From the NCBI RefSeq assembly GCF_019578655.1, contig NC_063259.1, positions 23,609,277-23,673,276 of the forward strand: a stretch of DNA of 64,000 nt. Reading direction: 5' to 3'. Shown here in pieces: positions 1 to 12,197 of this stretch; the stretch's first letter is position 1; each line of letters starts with the position of its first letter. The position numbers and the translations under genes are program-made. Source of the DNA: Ricinus communis (Eukaryota > Streptophyta > Magnoliopsida > Malpighiales > Euphorbiaceae). Below the pieces are notes generated by a model that did not search any database, was not told the origin of the DNA, and saw only the letters and a program-made list of their open reading frames with translations.

Positions 1-849
1 CTTGGTGGTCTTTTATAGTGGAGAAGTTCGGTCTAAAGAGTGAACAGAATTTGGGATTCACGAGTAAAAATAATATCATAACTTTTTCTACCAATTTATT
101 TATAAGACAATCAGAAATTACCCCCATTTAATTACAGTTTAATCGAAATGTCGAATAAAATTATCATCCCAAACTTTGCCTAAATTATGGAGTGGTGAAA
201 GTCATTTTTTCTTCTGTCGTACCAAAACATCATGCTGTCAAAAGAAAAAATAACAAAATTAGGAAGAGAAAAAATAAAAGAAAACCTCAATTTATTAAGT
301 TGAGTGAAAAGAAACTATAAAGCATTTGTAGGTAGCACTGCACTTTATATTTTTTATTTGATGCGGTACTTTATTTTTATATTTATTTTTATGGATAAAC
401 TAATTAGATTAGTAACGCGATATTACGGAACGAATTAAATATAATTATATAAATTATAAATATTATTTTATCAAATGATATTTCTAGTAATCCAATAACC
501 ATTTATAATAGGCTTTTCTAATATTTCCAAGAAGAACGAAATGGTAAAGCAACATGCGATATACATGGCTCATGTGTCCCACGTGTTTTTATTTCATTAT
601 TTCTTTAGATTTTAAATGACACAAATATCCCTCAATGGGCACTGTTAAAGTCTCTTTTCTTCATTTTCGTAACTGCAACCAAGTAAATCATCATCGCATG
701 TAGTAAGTGTTTATTTTTCTTTAGAAACTACTAGCCTTTCTCTCTTTTCCTCATTCTCATTATCTCTCTAATAAATATATCTTTTTGTGCTTCTTTTTGT
801 ACCCTATTTTAGATTTTCCGGTAAGGAAAGCTCTAACCATCAGTAGAGA
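1..849. other. Intergenic, no gene seen
   Basis: AT-rich spacer. No open frame here has plausible plant coding character. A CACGTG (G-box) core lies near 579-584 inside a CCACGTGT context, and a pyrimidine-rich stretch follows at 715-800. These could be promoter elements, but no gene can be attached to them with confidence. Confidence 0.4.
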
Positions 850-1626
850 ATCCCATTTTTCCTTTCTTTCTATTGTAATAAATTAGGTTTTATGTTTATT
901 TTTGTCTATTACAATTATTTGTGTTACGTTGGTTGTAGTTGGTTTGGTATTTTTTGTGGTGAATATGCTGCTTTTTTTTATGTTTGGCTCTCCTATCTTC
1001 TTTAATCTCGTAGAGAGCTGTCTTTTAATGGTTATTAGTGGAAGGGAGAAGAGATTATTGGTGCTGGTGTTGAACATTCTCGGACAGAAACCTTGCAAAG
1101 CTATTTTCCTTTTTTGCCGAGCCTCCTCACATTTGGCAGAGGATCTAACTCTGTCCAACTATGGTTGGATCAATTAAGGGTATTAGATCTGTGTCAACTC
1201 TGCCCTGTTCTTGGATTGTTATTTCTGTGATGGGTGTGGCTTAAATCTGATCGATACTATGTATGATGGATTAGTCCAGTTGTAAACTCTCTTGTCTTCT
1301 TTGTGCTTACTGCTTCTCGGCCACAAACTGGGCTGAGGAGGAGGCAATAAGAAAAGATGATTTTATTTTAGAAGCGATATATTTTAAGATATTTCCGTAA
1401 TTTCCTTTCTCGTGTAGGGCCGTGGGCCGATAGTTGAATAGGCTTTGGGCATGTTATTTGTATTTTGGACTTGTGTCTAATCTTAAAGTACATTGGAAGA
1501 TTAGATTTTATTTGGACCTTTGGTTCTTTTAGCCAGATGTTCTTTAGACGTGTGAGCTTGATTTGTATTGATTTGGGTTTAAGGCTTTTTTAATACTAAT
1601 ATTTCTTCTCATTGCAAAAAATAAAA
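850..1626 (+). mobile_element. Possible LINE-derived remnant (3' end-like)
   Basis: This block is less AT-rich than its surroundings and T-rich on the plus strand. It ends in a sequence typical of plant non-LTR retrotransposon tails: a run of short T-rich words, then an A-rich end near 1612-1626, directly followed by AT-rich DNA. Short open frames on both strands (about 90 codons near 883-1177) resemble no protein I know. No reverse transcriptase motif is visible, so if this is a LINE it is a truncated or internally deleted copy. It could equally be a non-coding transcript or unique sequence. Confidence 0.25.
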
Positions 1627-1648
1627 ACATCACATCTACAATAAATAT

Positions 1649-1681
<33 letters not shown>

Positions 1682-3109
1682 AAGATGACCAAGTTTTTTA
1701 TATTGTTTAAAATAAAAAAATCACATATGAAATATTTATAAAAATATAATATTTATAAATATATTAAATATAATCTTAAATACTAATAATGAATATAGTA
1801 AAAATTTATGATTTATTTAAATATAAGACTATTATTATATTCTTAAAAAAATAATTATTATAGCTAATAAAATTTATAATTTATAATAATATATTAAATA
1901 TATATATAATAGGTCGAATTTTTCTATAAAATTCTACTCGATAACATTCTATAGAATCATTATCGTGTGAAATTTCAGTAAAAGAATATATGTAGTTTTA
2001 ACGTAGTTATATAATAATTTATTATTAATATTAAATATTAATTAAATAAAATAATAATATTAAATAATATATAATATCAAAAATAATCAAATAATATATG
2101 ATATTATTAAATATTTATCAAAATAAAATGATATTTAAATAGAATAAAAGAATTAGTGTCTATACAGTACCACTAATTTTTATATATCTATTATGTTTTT
2201 ATAATTTTCATAATTATTAATTTTTAAAGTTATCAAATTAAAATAATAATATTAAATGTTTATTAAAAATAAATTATAATTAATAGTTTTTATAATATAA
2301 TATTTTTATAATCAAAAAATTGAAAATTTAAATTAAAAAATTATTAATAGTTATATGTTATCATAAATAAATTACCGGTGTAGTATAGGAAGGATTTTGA
2401 GTTGGACGAAAAATACTATAAGTGACGTTGTCTTTTTATGACTTCTCGGTCGCCAGGGAAGAATGACAAAGTAAATCAATTTGCTAAAATTGATTGGAGA
2501 ACACGTTTCACGGTGTTTTCTCTTTTTATTATATTACAATAAAATTATATTTACCTAAAAATAATTGATGATGTAGAGTATAAGAAGCTCCATGGAATTG
2601 ATATATCCTGAACCAGGTATATGTATTTGGAATTACCTACGTGCGTGGCTCACGTGTTTTAAAAGAATATTGAGTTTAATCGACGATTTGTACTCACATT
2701 TAAAATAAAAAAAAATCGTCAGCTCAATATACAATTTTTTGCTTTAACTAAAACACATATTTATCTTTTCTAATACTAAAAAATTAATTTTTTTATTTTT
2801 TATGTATTTTTATTTTACATACACTCTTCTATTTTTAAAATTACAATCTTTACAATTTTATAGGCTTTCGATTTTAATCTTTTAAAGTTTAAAATTTTTA
2901 CAAATCTTACTATTTTATAAACATATTCATATTCATTTGAAATAGCATTTCAATACAATCACATAAATTATTTGTAAAAACATTAACAAAAATATTAAAG
3001 AATCTACAGTTTAAATTTTATAAAACTAAAGTTTATAATTAAAAAAATAATGTATTAAAATTTATAATTAAAAAATAAACATTTTATATAGATTTTGTTA
3101 TTATGAATA
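1627..3109. repeat. AT-rich spacer with (AT)n microsatellite
   Basis: Very AT-rich sequence. An uninterrupted AT dinucleotide run lies at about 1655-1681. A second CACGTG core occurs near 2651 in a context similar to the one near 579. No gene is visible. Confidence 0.5.
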
Positions 3110-3592
3110 CATTGTTTGTAAAACATCTTATGTATGTATGACGAATTTATTGATTATAAATTAATAAATTTTTATTATATATTTTATGAACCTCGAGTGA
3201 TACGTTGATGAACCTGTCACTAGTAAATGATGAACTTGTTGATTATAACTTACGAATAATAAATCTAAACTGTAAAATTATGTTATAAATTTAATAAACT
3301 TAAAGTAATACTTTAATGAATATATTGTTTGTAGATAATAGATCCATTCATTATTAATTCATGAATACTGATTTATTTGTATGCATATATGGTATTGTTT
3401 ATTATATAAAACTTTTATATTCATATGTTAATGATACAATGTTTATTGTACTACCAAATAAACCTATTATATTTTTTAAATATTTTTTTTTAAATTATGA
3501 ACAACATAATGAACCAGTAGTTCGTATATAATGAACCTCTATGATACTTAAATGAATCTGTTGTTTGTAGATAATTGATGAATTTTGGTTTC

Positions 3593-3700
3593 CGCCTGCT
3601 CCAGGTCATCCATAACGGCAGCCAGCTCATCCCTTCCGCTAGGCGGTAGAGTCAGATCCAAATCCACCGGGCACTGTGAAGAATCGAAGCCGCTTCCACC
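3593..3700 (-). pseudogene. Coding-like fragment inserted in the tandem array
   Basis: This is an abrupt, comparatively GC-rich island of about 110 bp within a very AT-rich repeat. Read on the minus strand it is open for 36 codons without a stop and has balanced plant-like codon use. The translation contains DLDLTLPP followed by an acidic-helical segment (SGRDELAAVMDDLEQ). The LxLxL pattern matches the EAR repression motif consensus, but chance is not excluded. It has no start codon, splice sites or terminal repeats. It looks like a captured or transposed exon fragment; the parent gene is not in this window. Confidence 0.4.
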
Positions 3701-4074
3701 CTTTATTATAACTCATAAATACTGATTTATTTTAATGCACAAATGTTATGTTCATTATGTGAAACGTGTATCTTATTCTCTTAATGATATAAGGTTTATC
3801 GTACTACAAAGTGAACTTTTGTTCTATTTCAAAAATAAATTTATTTTCAAAATTATGAATAACATGCGTGTAGTTCATATCTATGAACCTCGAGTGCTAT
3901 TTTTATGAACCTATTCCATTTCAAAAATAAATTTGTGTTCAAAATTATAAACAACATGATAAACATATAGTTCATATATAATGAACCTTAAGTAATACCA
4001 GGTTGTTTATAAATAATGAACCGTTTATTATAACTCATAAATACTGATTTATTTTTATGTACATAATGGCATTT

Positions 4075-4310
4075 ACACTGCGTATATTAAAAAAATTAGT
4101 TGGTTAATTATGTATGTACTTAGCTCTTACAGTAAATTAGTTAGTATAGATAGCTTAGAAATAACTATCCTGAGTTGTTCCTGGACACCTGGCATTATTG
4201 TTTGATGCCCAAGTTGATTCTCTGCTATATAAGGAGAGCGTTATAAATCACAGTACAATACATGAGAATTATTCTTTCTTGCGAAGTAACGACAATATTT
4301 ACACAACGTT
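4075..4310 (+). mobile_element. Solo-LTR-like fragment nested in the array
   Basis: A non-array segment splits one repeat unit. It has the anatomy of a Ty1/copia-type LTR: TTAGTTAG-type words upstream, a strong TATA box (ctatataagg, 4224-4233) followed by a purine-rich leader, then a 'gagaattattctttcttgcg' segment and an end near 'tacaca'. No internal retrotransposon domain adjoins it, so it would be a solo LTR or an LTR fragment. I could not define clean TG..CA ends or a 5-bp target duplication. Confidence 0.4.
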
Positions 4311-4725
4311 TCTTGATGTAAAATTTTTATATTCATTTTTAATGATATAAGGTTTATTGTACTATAAAATGAACCTATTTCATTTTAAAAATATATGTTT
4401 TCAAAATTATAAATAATACGATAAACCTATAGTTCATATATAAGAACCTCAAATGATACTTTAATGAACCTGTTGTTTGTAGATAATGAATATATATATT
4501 ATAACTCATAAATACTAATTTATTTTTATGCACACATGACATGTTCATCATGTAAAACTTTTATATTAATCTGCTAGTAGTATAAGGTTCATTATACTAC
4601 GAAATGAATTTATTCCATTCGAAAATAAATATGTTTTCAAAATTATGAACAACATGATGAACCTGTAGTTCATATATAATGAACCTCAATGTTCTATATA
4701 ATAAATCTATTATTTTATATGAAAT

Positions 4726-5558
4726 CATTATCATATTTTAAAATAAGAAATTAAAACTTGTAGAATCTGATTTAAAGGTCTAAAGAATAGAGAGAAAATA
4801 AAAAATTTCAGCTTGTTGAAAATAAATTTTTAAATTCATAAATATATATAATTTATATATGAGAATGAAAAAAGAATAATAATATTATGCAACAGAGAAC
4901 AAAAAAGAAAGAAAAAAAACAGTTTATAGAATCTAATTTGAGACTTTAAATGATGGAGTATCGATAATGAAAAAGATAAATAAAACTAAATTATTGAAAA
5001 AAAATTTGCTATTTTATTTTAAATTTATAATAATAAATATATATTATATTTGAAATAAATTTTTTTTATGTGTGTATATTTTAAAATTTAATTTTCTCAT
5101 TTAAATAAAACGCCCATCAGTACATAATGCATAATATAGGCGGATGGAGAATATAATTTACCAGCTTTGCGGCGTTTAATATTCAAAATATCCATTACCT
5201 ATATTTAACCGCTAGGCGAACAAACCCGATAGAGAACAGTGTGTTTGTGTGCGTTTATTCCTTTTCCACCGCCAGTGTCACAGAACAACAGCAAACAAAG
5301 CCTTCCATCCGGATAATTTCTTAAAAAGAAAAAGTAATCAATAAATAAATAAAATGCGAGGACCCGAGTTTTCTTCGCTTTACTGAACAAACAAACAGCA
5401 CACTCGAATTCCACCCGAAAAAAAAAAAAAGAACATTTCCGTTCATTCACTCCGTTAAACAATCTCACTCCGGTGTACTTCCGTTAATAAAACGACCTTA
5501 AACGCCGATTTTAGGGTTTAGAATTTTCGATTCTGTTGTCTTCTAATCGGATTGCGTC
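4726..5558. promoter_or_regulatory. CRWN1 upstream region with telo-box
   Basis: AT-rich sequence becomes more balanced from about 5100, as expected for a 5' flank and leader. A telo-box-like TTTAGGGTTTA lies at 5510-5520, about 40 bases before the start codon. Such elements are common in leaders of plant genes expressed in dividing cells, which would fit a nuclear lamina gene. An A run sits at about 5419-5431. The transcription start is not determined. Confidence 0.45.
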
Positions 5559-8500
5559 ATGTTCACGCCACAAAGAAGGTCATCTCCAGCGATTACCACG
5601 TTAACACCACGAAGCGAGGTGCGTAAAAGCGGTGCCACCGGAAATGTAGGGAAAGGTAAAGCGATGACGTTTATTGATGGCCCTACTTTGCTGCCTCCTC
5701 CTCCTCCTCCGCCTGTGGCGTCGCTGAGTGGAAATGCGGAGGCGGAAACTGAAGATATGGAAGATTGGAGGCGGTTTAAGGAAGCTGGTTTATTAGATGA
5801 AGCGGTTATGGAGAGGAAGGACCGACAGGCGCTTATAGAGAAGGCTTCAAGGCTCGAAAAGGAGGTTAGCATTTTTAATTAGTGAATTTTGTGGTTTACA
5901 TTTCTGTTTTGGGTTTGTTATTTCTTAATGGAAAAGCTAGGGTTTCTAGGTTAGGTATTTGTGTTGATTGCGCTTGTGCTGCAATTTGTTTTATAAATGA
6001 CGGTTATAATTGCAACTTTTGAGTATATTCTGAGCTTATAATTTAAATTTATGAAGTTCTGCTGTGTTAGATATGATACCTTCTCTCTTCCTTTCCTTTT
6101 TTTTTTTCCTGGCACAGCTTTTTGATTATCAGTATAATATGGGGCTTTTACTGATTGAGAAAAAAGAATGGACATCGAAATTTGATGAATTAAGGCAAGC
6201 GTTAGCAGAAGCAGAGGAGATTCTCAGGCGAGAGCAGTCAGCGAACATAATTACATTTTCCGAAGCTGAGAAGCGGGAGGAAAATTTAAGGAAAGCTTTG
6301 GGTGTCGAGAAACAGTGCGTGATTGATGTATGCCATATTTCCTCTCCTTCTTATTTAGCTTATTGTTATTTATTATTAACAGTGACTGGTGTATGTTATT
6401 GCCTACTCTTCATCTGCTTTGCATACACTCTGCAATAGGACTTTCTTCCTTCACCCTTCTTTTTAATGAATATTGGTTATGCATCTGTGGAGCTGTAGCT
6501 TGAAAAGGCTTTACGTGACTTGCAAGAGGAGCGTGCACAGATCAAGCATGCTTCTGAATCAAAATTGGCTGATGCAAAAGCTCTATCTGTTGGAATAGAA
6601 GAGAAATCGCTGGAGGTAGAAGAAAAGATGCATGCTGCTGAAGCCAAGCTTACAGAAATTAACAGAAGGAGTTTAGAGGTGGATATGAAATTGCAAGAGG
6701 TGGAAGCTCGAGACAGCATGCTTCAGAGGGAGCGCCTCTCCTTAAATACTGAGTATTCACTATTTCCAAGTGTTATCTACTGATTGTATTTGCTTGTAAA
6801 AGATATGAGGCATATCACTCATAATGTAAAGTATCTTTTACTGATTGCTTTTAGGAGAGAAGCACACCAGGCAACCTTTTACAAACAGAGAGAAGATTTA
6901 CTTGAGTGGGAGAAAATACTAAAGAAAGGGGAAGAGAGGCTATGTGAGCTTCAGAAAACCCTCAACCAGAGAGAAAATGAAGTTAATGAAAGTGACAGGA
7001 TTCTTGAGCAGAAAGAAAGGGATCTAGAGAACACTGAAAAGAAGATTGATATTTCATCTGCGAAGTTGAAGGAGAGGGAGGATGATATAAATAATCGGCT
7101 ATCAGATTTGGCTGCAAAAGAAAAGGTGGACTATTTCTCCAGTTGTATAGCTAATAAAGTGTGTGTACATCTATATATGATGTGATGATTTTTTTTTGGT
7201 TTACTTTTTCAGAAAGCTGACTGTACACAAAGCATTTTAGAGGTGAAGGAGAAGAACTTACTTGCACTGGAAGAAAAGCTTAATGCTAGAGAAAAAGTGA
7301 GTTTCAGAACTAGTTTTCTTTTTTCTTACTTTTTAAAGTGCAATATAATATTACAATTAATGCAATACATATTTTATTGGATCATGCCATTTTCTGTTGG
7401 TGAATGTGTTATTGGTCCTTAAAATGCCTTAAAATGTCTGACTTCTTGTAGCTTTTTTTTCTAATAAGGCAGCCTAAAACCTTACTTCTTTGCGAAATAA
7501 TATGAATTGAACTTTGGACTAGAGGAGTCTTCAGGGTTCCTCTTGCATCTGTAGAAGCACTACACAGTGTAAATGATGTTGATCGTCAAACTTGTACACC
7601 TGTAAGTAATTGGAGTTGAGGTTGTGGGGTTCAACATGTAATTCCTCCTCTTAAAGGACCAAAAAAGGAGTTCATTTTCCGAATCAGTAATGTGATTTTG
7701 TAAATTTGAAACCAATAGGAGAAAAAAAGGGAAAAATACTTTATTTTGTTTATATTGAACTACCCAAAGTGAAATTATAAAAGAGAGTTAGTGCAACTCA
7801 CTTGGTTAATGCTTTCTTTGTTAATCTAAGGTTACATGATCTCATTCTGAACTTGAGCCTCATTACATTTTTTACGCATTCCTACTAGTTAAGAATAGAA
7901 TTGCTGTCCATGAATAAATGGCCTTGAAGTCATTTACTTATGGACTAGTCACCGAAGTGGGGTTCTAGGTAGATGAAAGTGGAGATAGTTCTTCACTTAA
8001 CAGTCTTGCGTAAATTGACCACTCTAAAGATTTGAATATGAATCCTTGCAGTTGCAAGAATGAGGCTTCTATTGTATCAAAACTTCAATCTGGCAAACAA
8101 CTTGTAGCATAGTTATAATTGTACGATTCAAGAGAAGGCAATGAGAGAAAATTCCATTCAAAGTTGAACACGCTAGTAATTAATTGGGTATATGCTCTCT
8201 CTCTCTCTCTCTCTCTCATATCAACTTTAGGTGCATTATTGTTATCAGTTTGATGGGCATGCAACTGGTGGCGTACATGGATTGCAGATCTTAAGGATTG
8301 AACCATGTTGCAGTGGAAGTCAAGTTTTATGTGCTTTGGATCCCATAATAGAATCGTGCCAATCAATGGGAAATATAGTGTTTATGCTGTGAGGAACAGA
8401 TTGACTGCTGTTGTTGACACTTGAGTTCATGTGATTTGTAACATTTTCCATTTTCAAGAATTAGACCTTTTCTGGTGCATGTGATATTGGTGTCAAGTAT

Positions 8501-11500
8501 GTGATTATGAAAAAGATTCTTGCTATTGTGGTGATACTGGATATTTGCAAGTGTTGTTTCTCTGTCTTTTTTTTGTTGACGTGATATGTTATCATTTTGA
8601 ATTGACCTCGAGTTGATTTTAGTTATATGAAGTATAAACATTTATCTGAAGATTCATTTCTTGAATTTCTTCCAGATGGAAATTCAGGAACTCCTGGATG
8701 AGCATAGAGCCACTCTAGTTGCTAAAAGGCAGGAGCTTGAGCTGGAACTGGAGGAAAGGAGGAAAATTCTAGATGAAGAATTGAGAAGCAAGGTTGAGGC
8801 GTTGGGGCAGCGTGAAGTTGAAGTCCTTCATGGGGAAGAAAAGTTGAGGAAACGAGAGCAAGCTTTGGATAAGAAGGCAGAAAGAGTGAAAGAGAAAGAA
8901 AAGGATCTTGATATGAAATTAAAAAATGCAAAGGAGAAAGAGAAGTCTATGAAGGCCGAGCAGAAAAAATTGGAGCTTGAACAGAAAACATTGCTTGCTG
9001 AGAGAGATAGCCTGCAGAATCTCAAAGATGACTGTGAGAAGATAAGATCTGAAATTTCTAACCAGGAACAACAGATTGGTGAAAAGAGCGAGAATCTTAA
9101 ATTAACTAATGACGAGAGGTTAGAGCACCTCCGCTTGCAGGCAGAATTGAAGCAGGAGTTGGAGAAGTGCAGGCATCAGGAGGAATATATTTTGAAAGAA
9201 GCTGAAGAATTGAAAGAAGAGAGGAAGAATTTTGAAAAGGAGTTAGAAGTGCTAGAAGAGAAAAGAGCTCAACTTAGTAAGGAGCTGAATGAAATTACTG
9301 AAGAGAGAGAGAAATTCAAGCAGTTGCAGTACACGATGGAAGAAAGGCTAAAGAAAGAGGAAAATGCAATGAAAGAGTACACTCAAAAGGAGTTGGAGAC
9401 TGTTAGAGTGGAAAAGGAATATTTTGAAATGAGAAAGAGGAATGAGCAACAGGTTATATCTAAACAAGCTAAAACAGAGCATGATCAGATGGTGCAAGAC
9501 TTTGAATCACAGAGAAGCACTTTTGAGGCTGATCTGGTTAGCAGGCGAGAGGAAATGGAGAAAGGCTTGCGAGAAAGGGAGAGGGCATTCCAGTTGCAGA
9601 GGGATAGAGAATTGAAGGAAATAAATTACTCAAAAGAAGCTGCTCAAAAAGAATTGGAAGAAATACGCATTGAAAGACATGTTATAGAAAAGGAAAAGCA
9701 AGAAGTTGCAAAGAACAAGGAGGAGCTAGATGGACAGCAATTTGGAATGCGAAAAGATATTGATGAGCTCGTAATGCTTAGCAACAAGCTTCGAGACCAA
9801 CGGGAACAGGTTATCAGGGAAAGGAATCACTTTCTTGCATTTGTTGAGAAGCATAAGAGTTGCAAAAATTGTGGGGATGTCACTGCAGAGTTTATACTTT
9901 CTGATCTCCTGCCACCAGACATGGAAGATCGGAAGATCCTTCTCCTGCAGGAGCGAGCTGATGAATTGAGGGATGTTCAAGATAGTCCCGGTGCTCTGAA
10001 TGTTAAAAAATCGCAAGGTGAACTTGATTTGAATTCTCAAGAATGTGTGTCTTGGTTCCGCAAATGCACTTCAAAGATTTTTAGCATTTCTCCTAAAAAG
10101 ATTGAGCAGGTTTTAGCTCCCGTATTGGCAGAAGAAAAGACTGATGCATTAGGTACACTTGCCCGCAAAGAAGCTAGCAGGAATGGTGTTCCTGGAGATG
10201 AATCTCGACCGTCATTTGGGACAACACATGATTCCGTAGAAATTCAGCAGCTCCAGTTTGACAGCATTAAGGTCGAGGGAGATGGCAATTCCATTTCTTT
10301 TGATGACCACAGTAATGTGGACAGTAAGGTAGAGGATTCCGGACCATCGAAGCTGAAGAGTAGTCAGCGTAAACCTGGGAAGAGACGCAAGGGTGGATTA
10401 AATAGAACTCGGTCAGTAAAAGCGGTGGTTGAAGATGCAAAGCTTTTCCTTGGGAAGAGCGCAGAAGAGCCTGAATATATCAGCGATGAAAGCCGAGGCA
10501 TTAGCACTCATACAGAGAAGTTAGCTAGCAACATTCCAAGGAAGAGGGAACGGACACCAGCAGAAAGTGAGCAGAATGCTGGTGATAGCGAAGGATTTTC
10601 AGACAGTGTCACAACTGGTGGGCGCAGGAAGAGGCGACAAATGGTGGTTCCAACCATTACTCCAGGGCAAAAGCGATACAATTTGAGGCGGCACAAAGTG
10701 TAAGTTCTTAGGCTATGCTTGATATTACGTTGTCATGGTTGTTATGTAATTGTGATTGTCAGGTTATTACTTTCTTGCCTCACTGGAATGCCTAATGTAA
10801 TATGATGCTGATTACTTTGTATAATCTCATTATTTAGGTAATACACATGGAAACTTGTATGATCATGATCCGAGTACATTTTTTGTTACCCTCACTAACC
10901 TTATCTCCAATACCTATTAAAGCTATCAACTTTGTTACTACTGCCGTTGCTACCACCTATCCTCACCACTTTAGTGTCACCACTATCAGCGTTGCCACAA
11001 TATTTTTCCCCACCATGACTATTAACACCGCCCCTATTAAAATTATTTTCAACATTGCTGTGCCATAACTGACACCATTGTTGTAATTACATCCTCCCTT
11101 TCATTCAAGATATCACAAGTACTATATACTTTGATCTGAAAGCTTGAAAAACATTTGATGATGCATGCAGTTATTCTTGTTGAGAAATGGACTAGAGCAA
11201 ACTGTTAAAAGGGAAAATTAAGACCATTAATTAGTATGCTTTTCTTTTCAGCTTTTTCTTTTCATTTTTCCTTTTTGTTCTTTTGTTGCCCTTACTTCCT
11301 CTCTTATTTGGTTTGTATAATTTTCAAAGTCGTAAACTGCAACTTCTGTCTGCGCTGTTAAAATTCCTTAAACTTCTCTGATCATTACGTTAATTGGTCG
11401 CTTTATCTCATGTTTGACTAAATTGTGGCCATTTGGAATTCCTTGGGGCAAATATGATGACATTGTTTATATAAGTTTCCATTATTGGTACCCCTTTTAT

Positions 11501-12197
11501 TTAATAAATGATTCTCATGATAATTTTTGTGCATTGGTTTGTATAATAGTAACATGATAAATGTGATCAATGTTGGATATGCTAACATAGCAAGACATTA
11601 AAGAAATGCATTTTGATGGATTTTTCTTCTCTCTCTCAACTGTGATCAGTGCAGGAACAACTTCCAGGGACCAAGCATTGTCTGGCTCGGTAAAGACTGG
11701 GGAGAAAGAAAGTGATGGTGGTGATGCTGCAGAACCAATACCAAAACCTGAAACTGTTTCTGCTTTGTCGCTTGGAGTTGCTAGTGAAACTGAAAAATCT
11801 ACTGATTTGGTCAAGGTCACAACAATGAAACATGTGGAATTCTCATTGGATAGGATAGCTAGGGTAACATCCTAGTTCTTTTTCATATCTGGCTGGTTGA
11901 TTGGTTGTGATTCTCTGAATTTGAATTTGTTTCCTGCATATCATACTAATTTCTCTCATAATTGTTGTATTGCAGTTCAGCACAGAAAACGTTAATGACC
12001 AGGCTGATGCCACAAAGTCAGTTGAGATTACAGAGTTGAGTGAGGAAGTAAATGATACATCAGAATATGGGGTTGAAGATGAAAATGGTAGCACAATCCA
12101 TGAGGACACTCAAGAGGATTGCGATGATGATGATGAGTCAGAGCATCCTGGTGAAGTTTCTATAGGGAAAAAGATCTGGACCTTCTTTACAACATAA
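5559..12197 (+). CDS. CRWN1: CRWN1/NMCP1-type nuclear lamina coiled-coil protein
   Basis: Plant lamin-like protein at the inner nuclear periphery, which in Arabidopsis sets nuclear size and shape (CRWN/LINC family). Exons: 5559-5864, 6118-6327, 6499-6752, 6855-7125, 7213-7296, 8676-10699, 11650-11863, 11976-12197. All junctions are GT-AG and in frame, giving 1194 residues (Arabidopsis CRWN1 is about 1130). Visible parts: N-terminal MFTPQRR and a seven-proline run; a long Glu/Lys/Arg-rich heptad coiled coil from about residue 70 to 770; a KSCKNCGD segment near 768; basic clusters KRRK (about 944) and RRKRR (about 1024) as nuclear localisation signals; an acidic stretch; and the conserved tail ending [12 protein letters not shown]. 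The start is the first ATG in a good frame, just after the leader. Intron 5 (7297-8675) is the longest and holds a (CT)n run at 8195-8218. Retention of intron 6 would stop translation one codon after the splice site. Confidence 0.93.

Larger units (their letters stand above)
3110..4725. repeat. Degenerate tandem array, unit roughly 240-320 bp
   Basis: The same set of words recurs in the same order: ACTCATAAATACTGATTTAT (starting near 3352, 3709, 4027 and 4500), then a 'gttcat.atgtaaaac' block, a 'ttaatgatataaggttta' block, a block with 'caaaattatgaacaacatga', then 'gttcatatataatgaacct' and 'tgttgtttgtagataatga'. The copies are diverged and some are partial. Two foreign pieces interrupt the array, near 3590-3700 and 4075-4310, so the array is older than both inserts. 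I cannot name the repeat family. Confidence 0.7.
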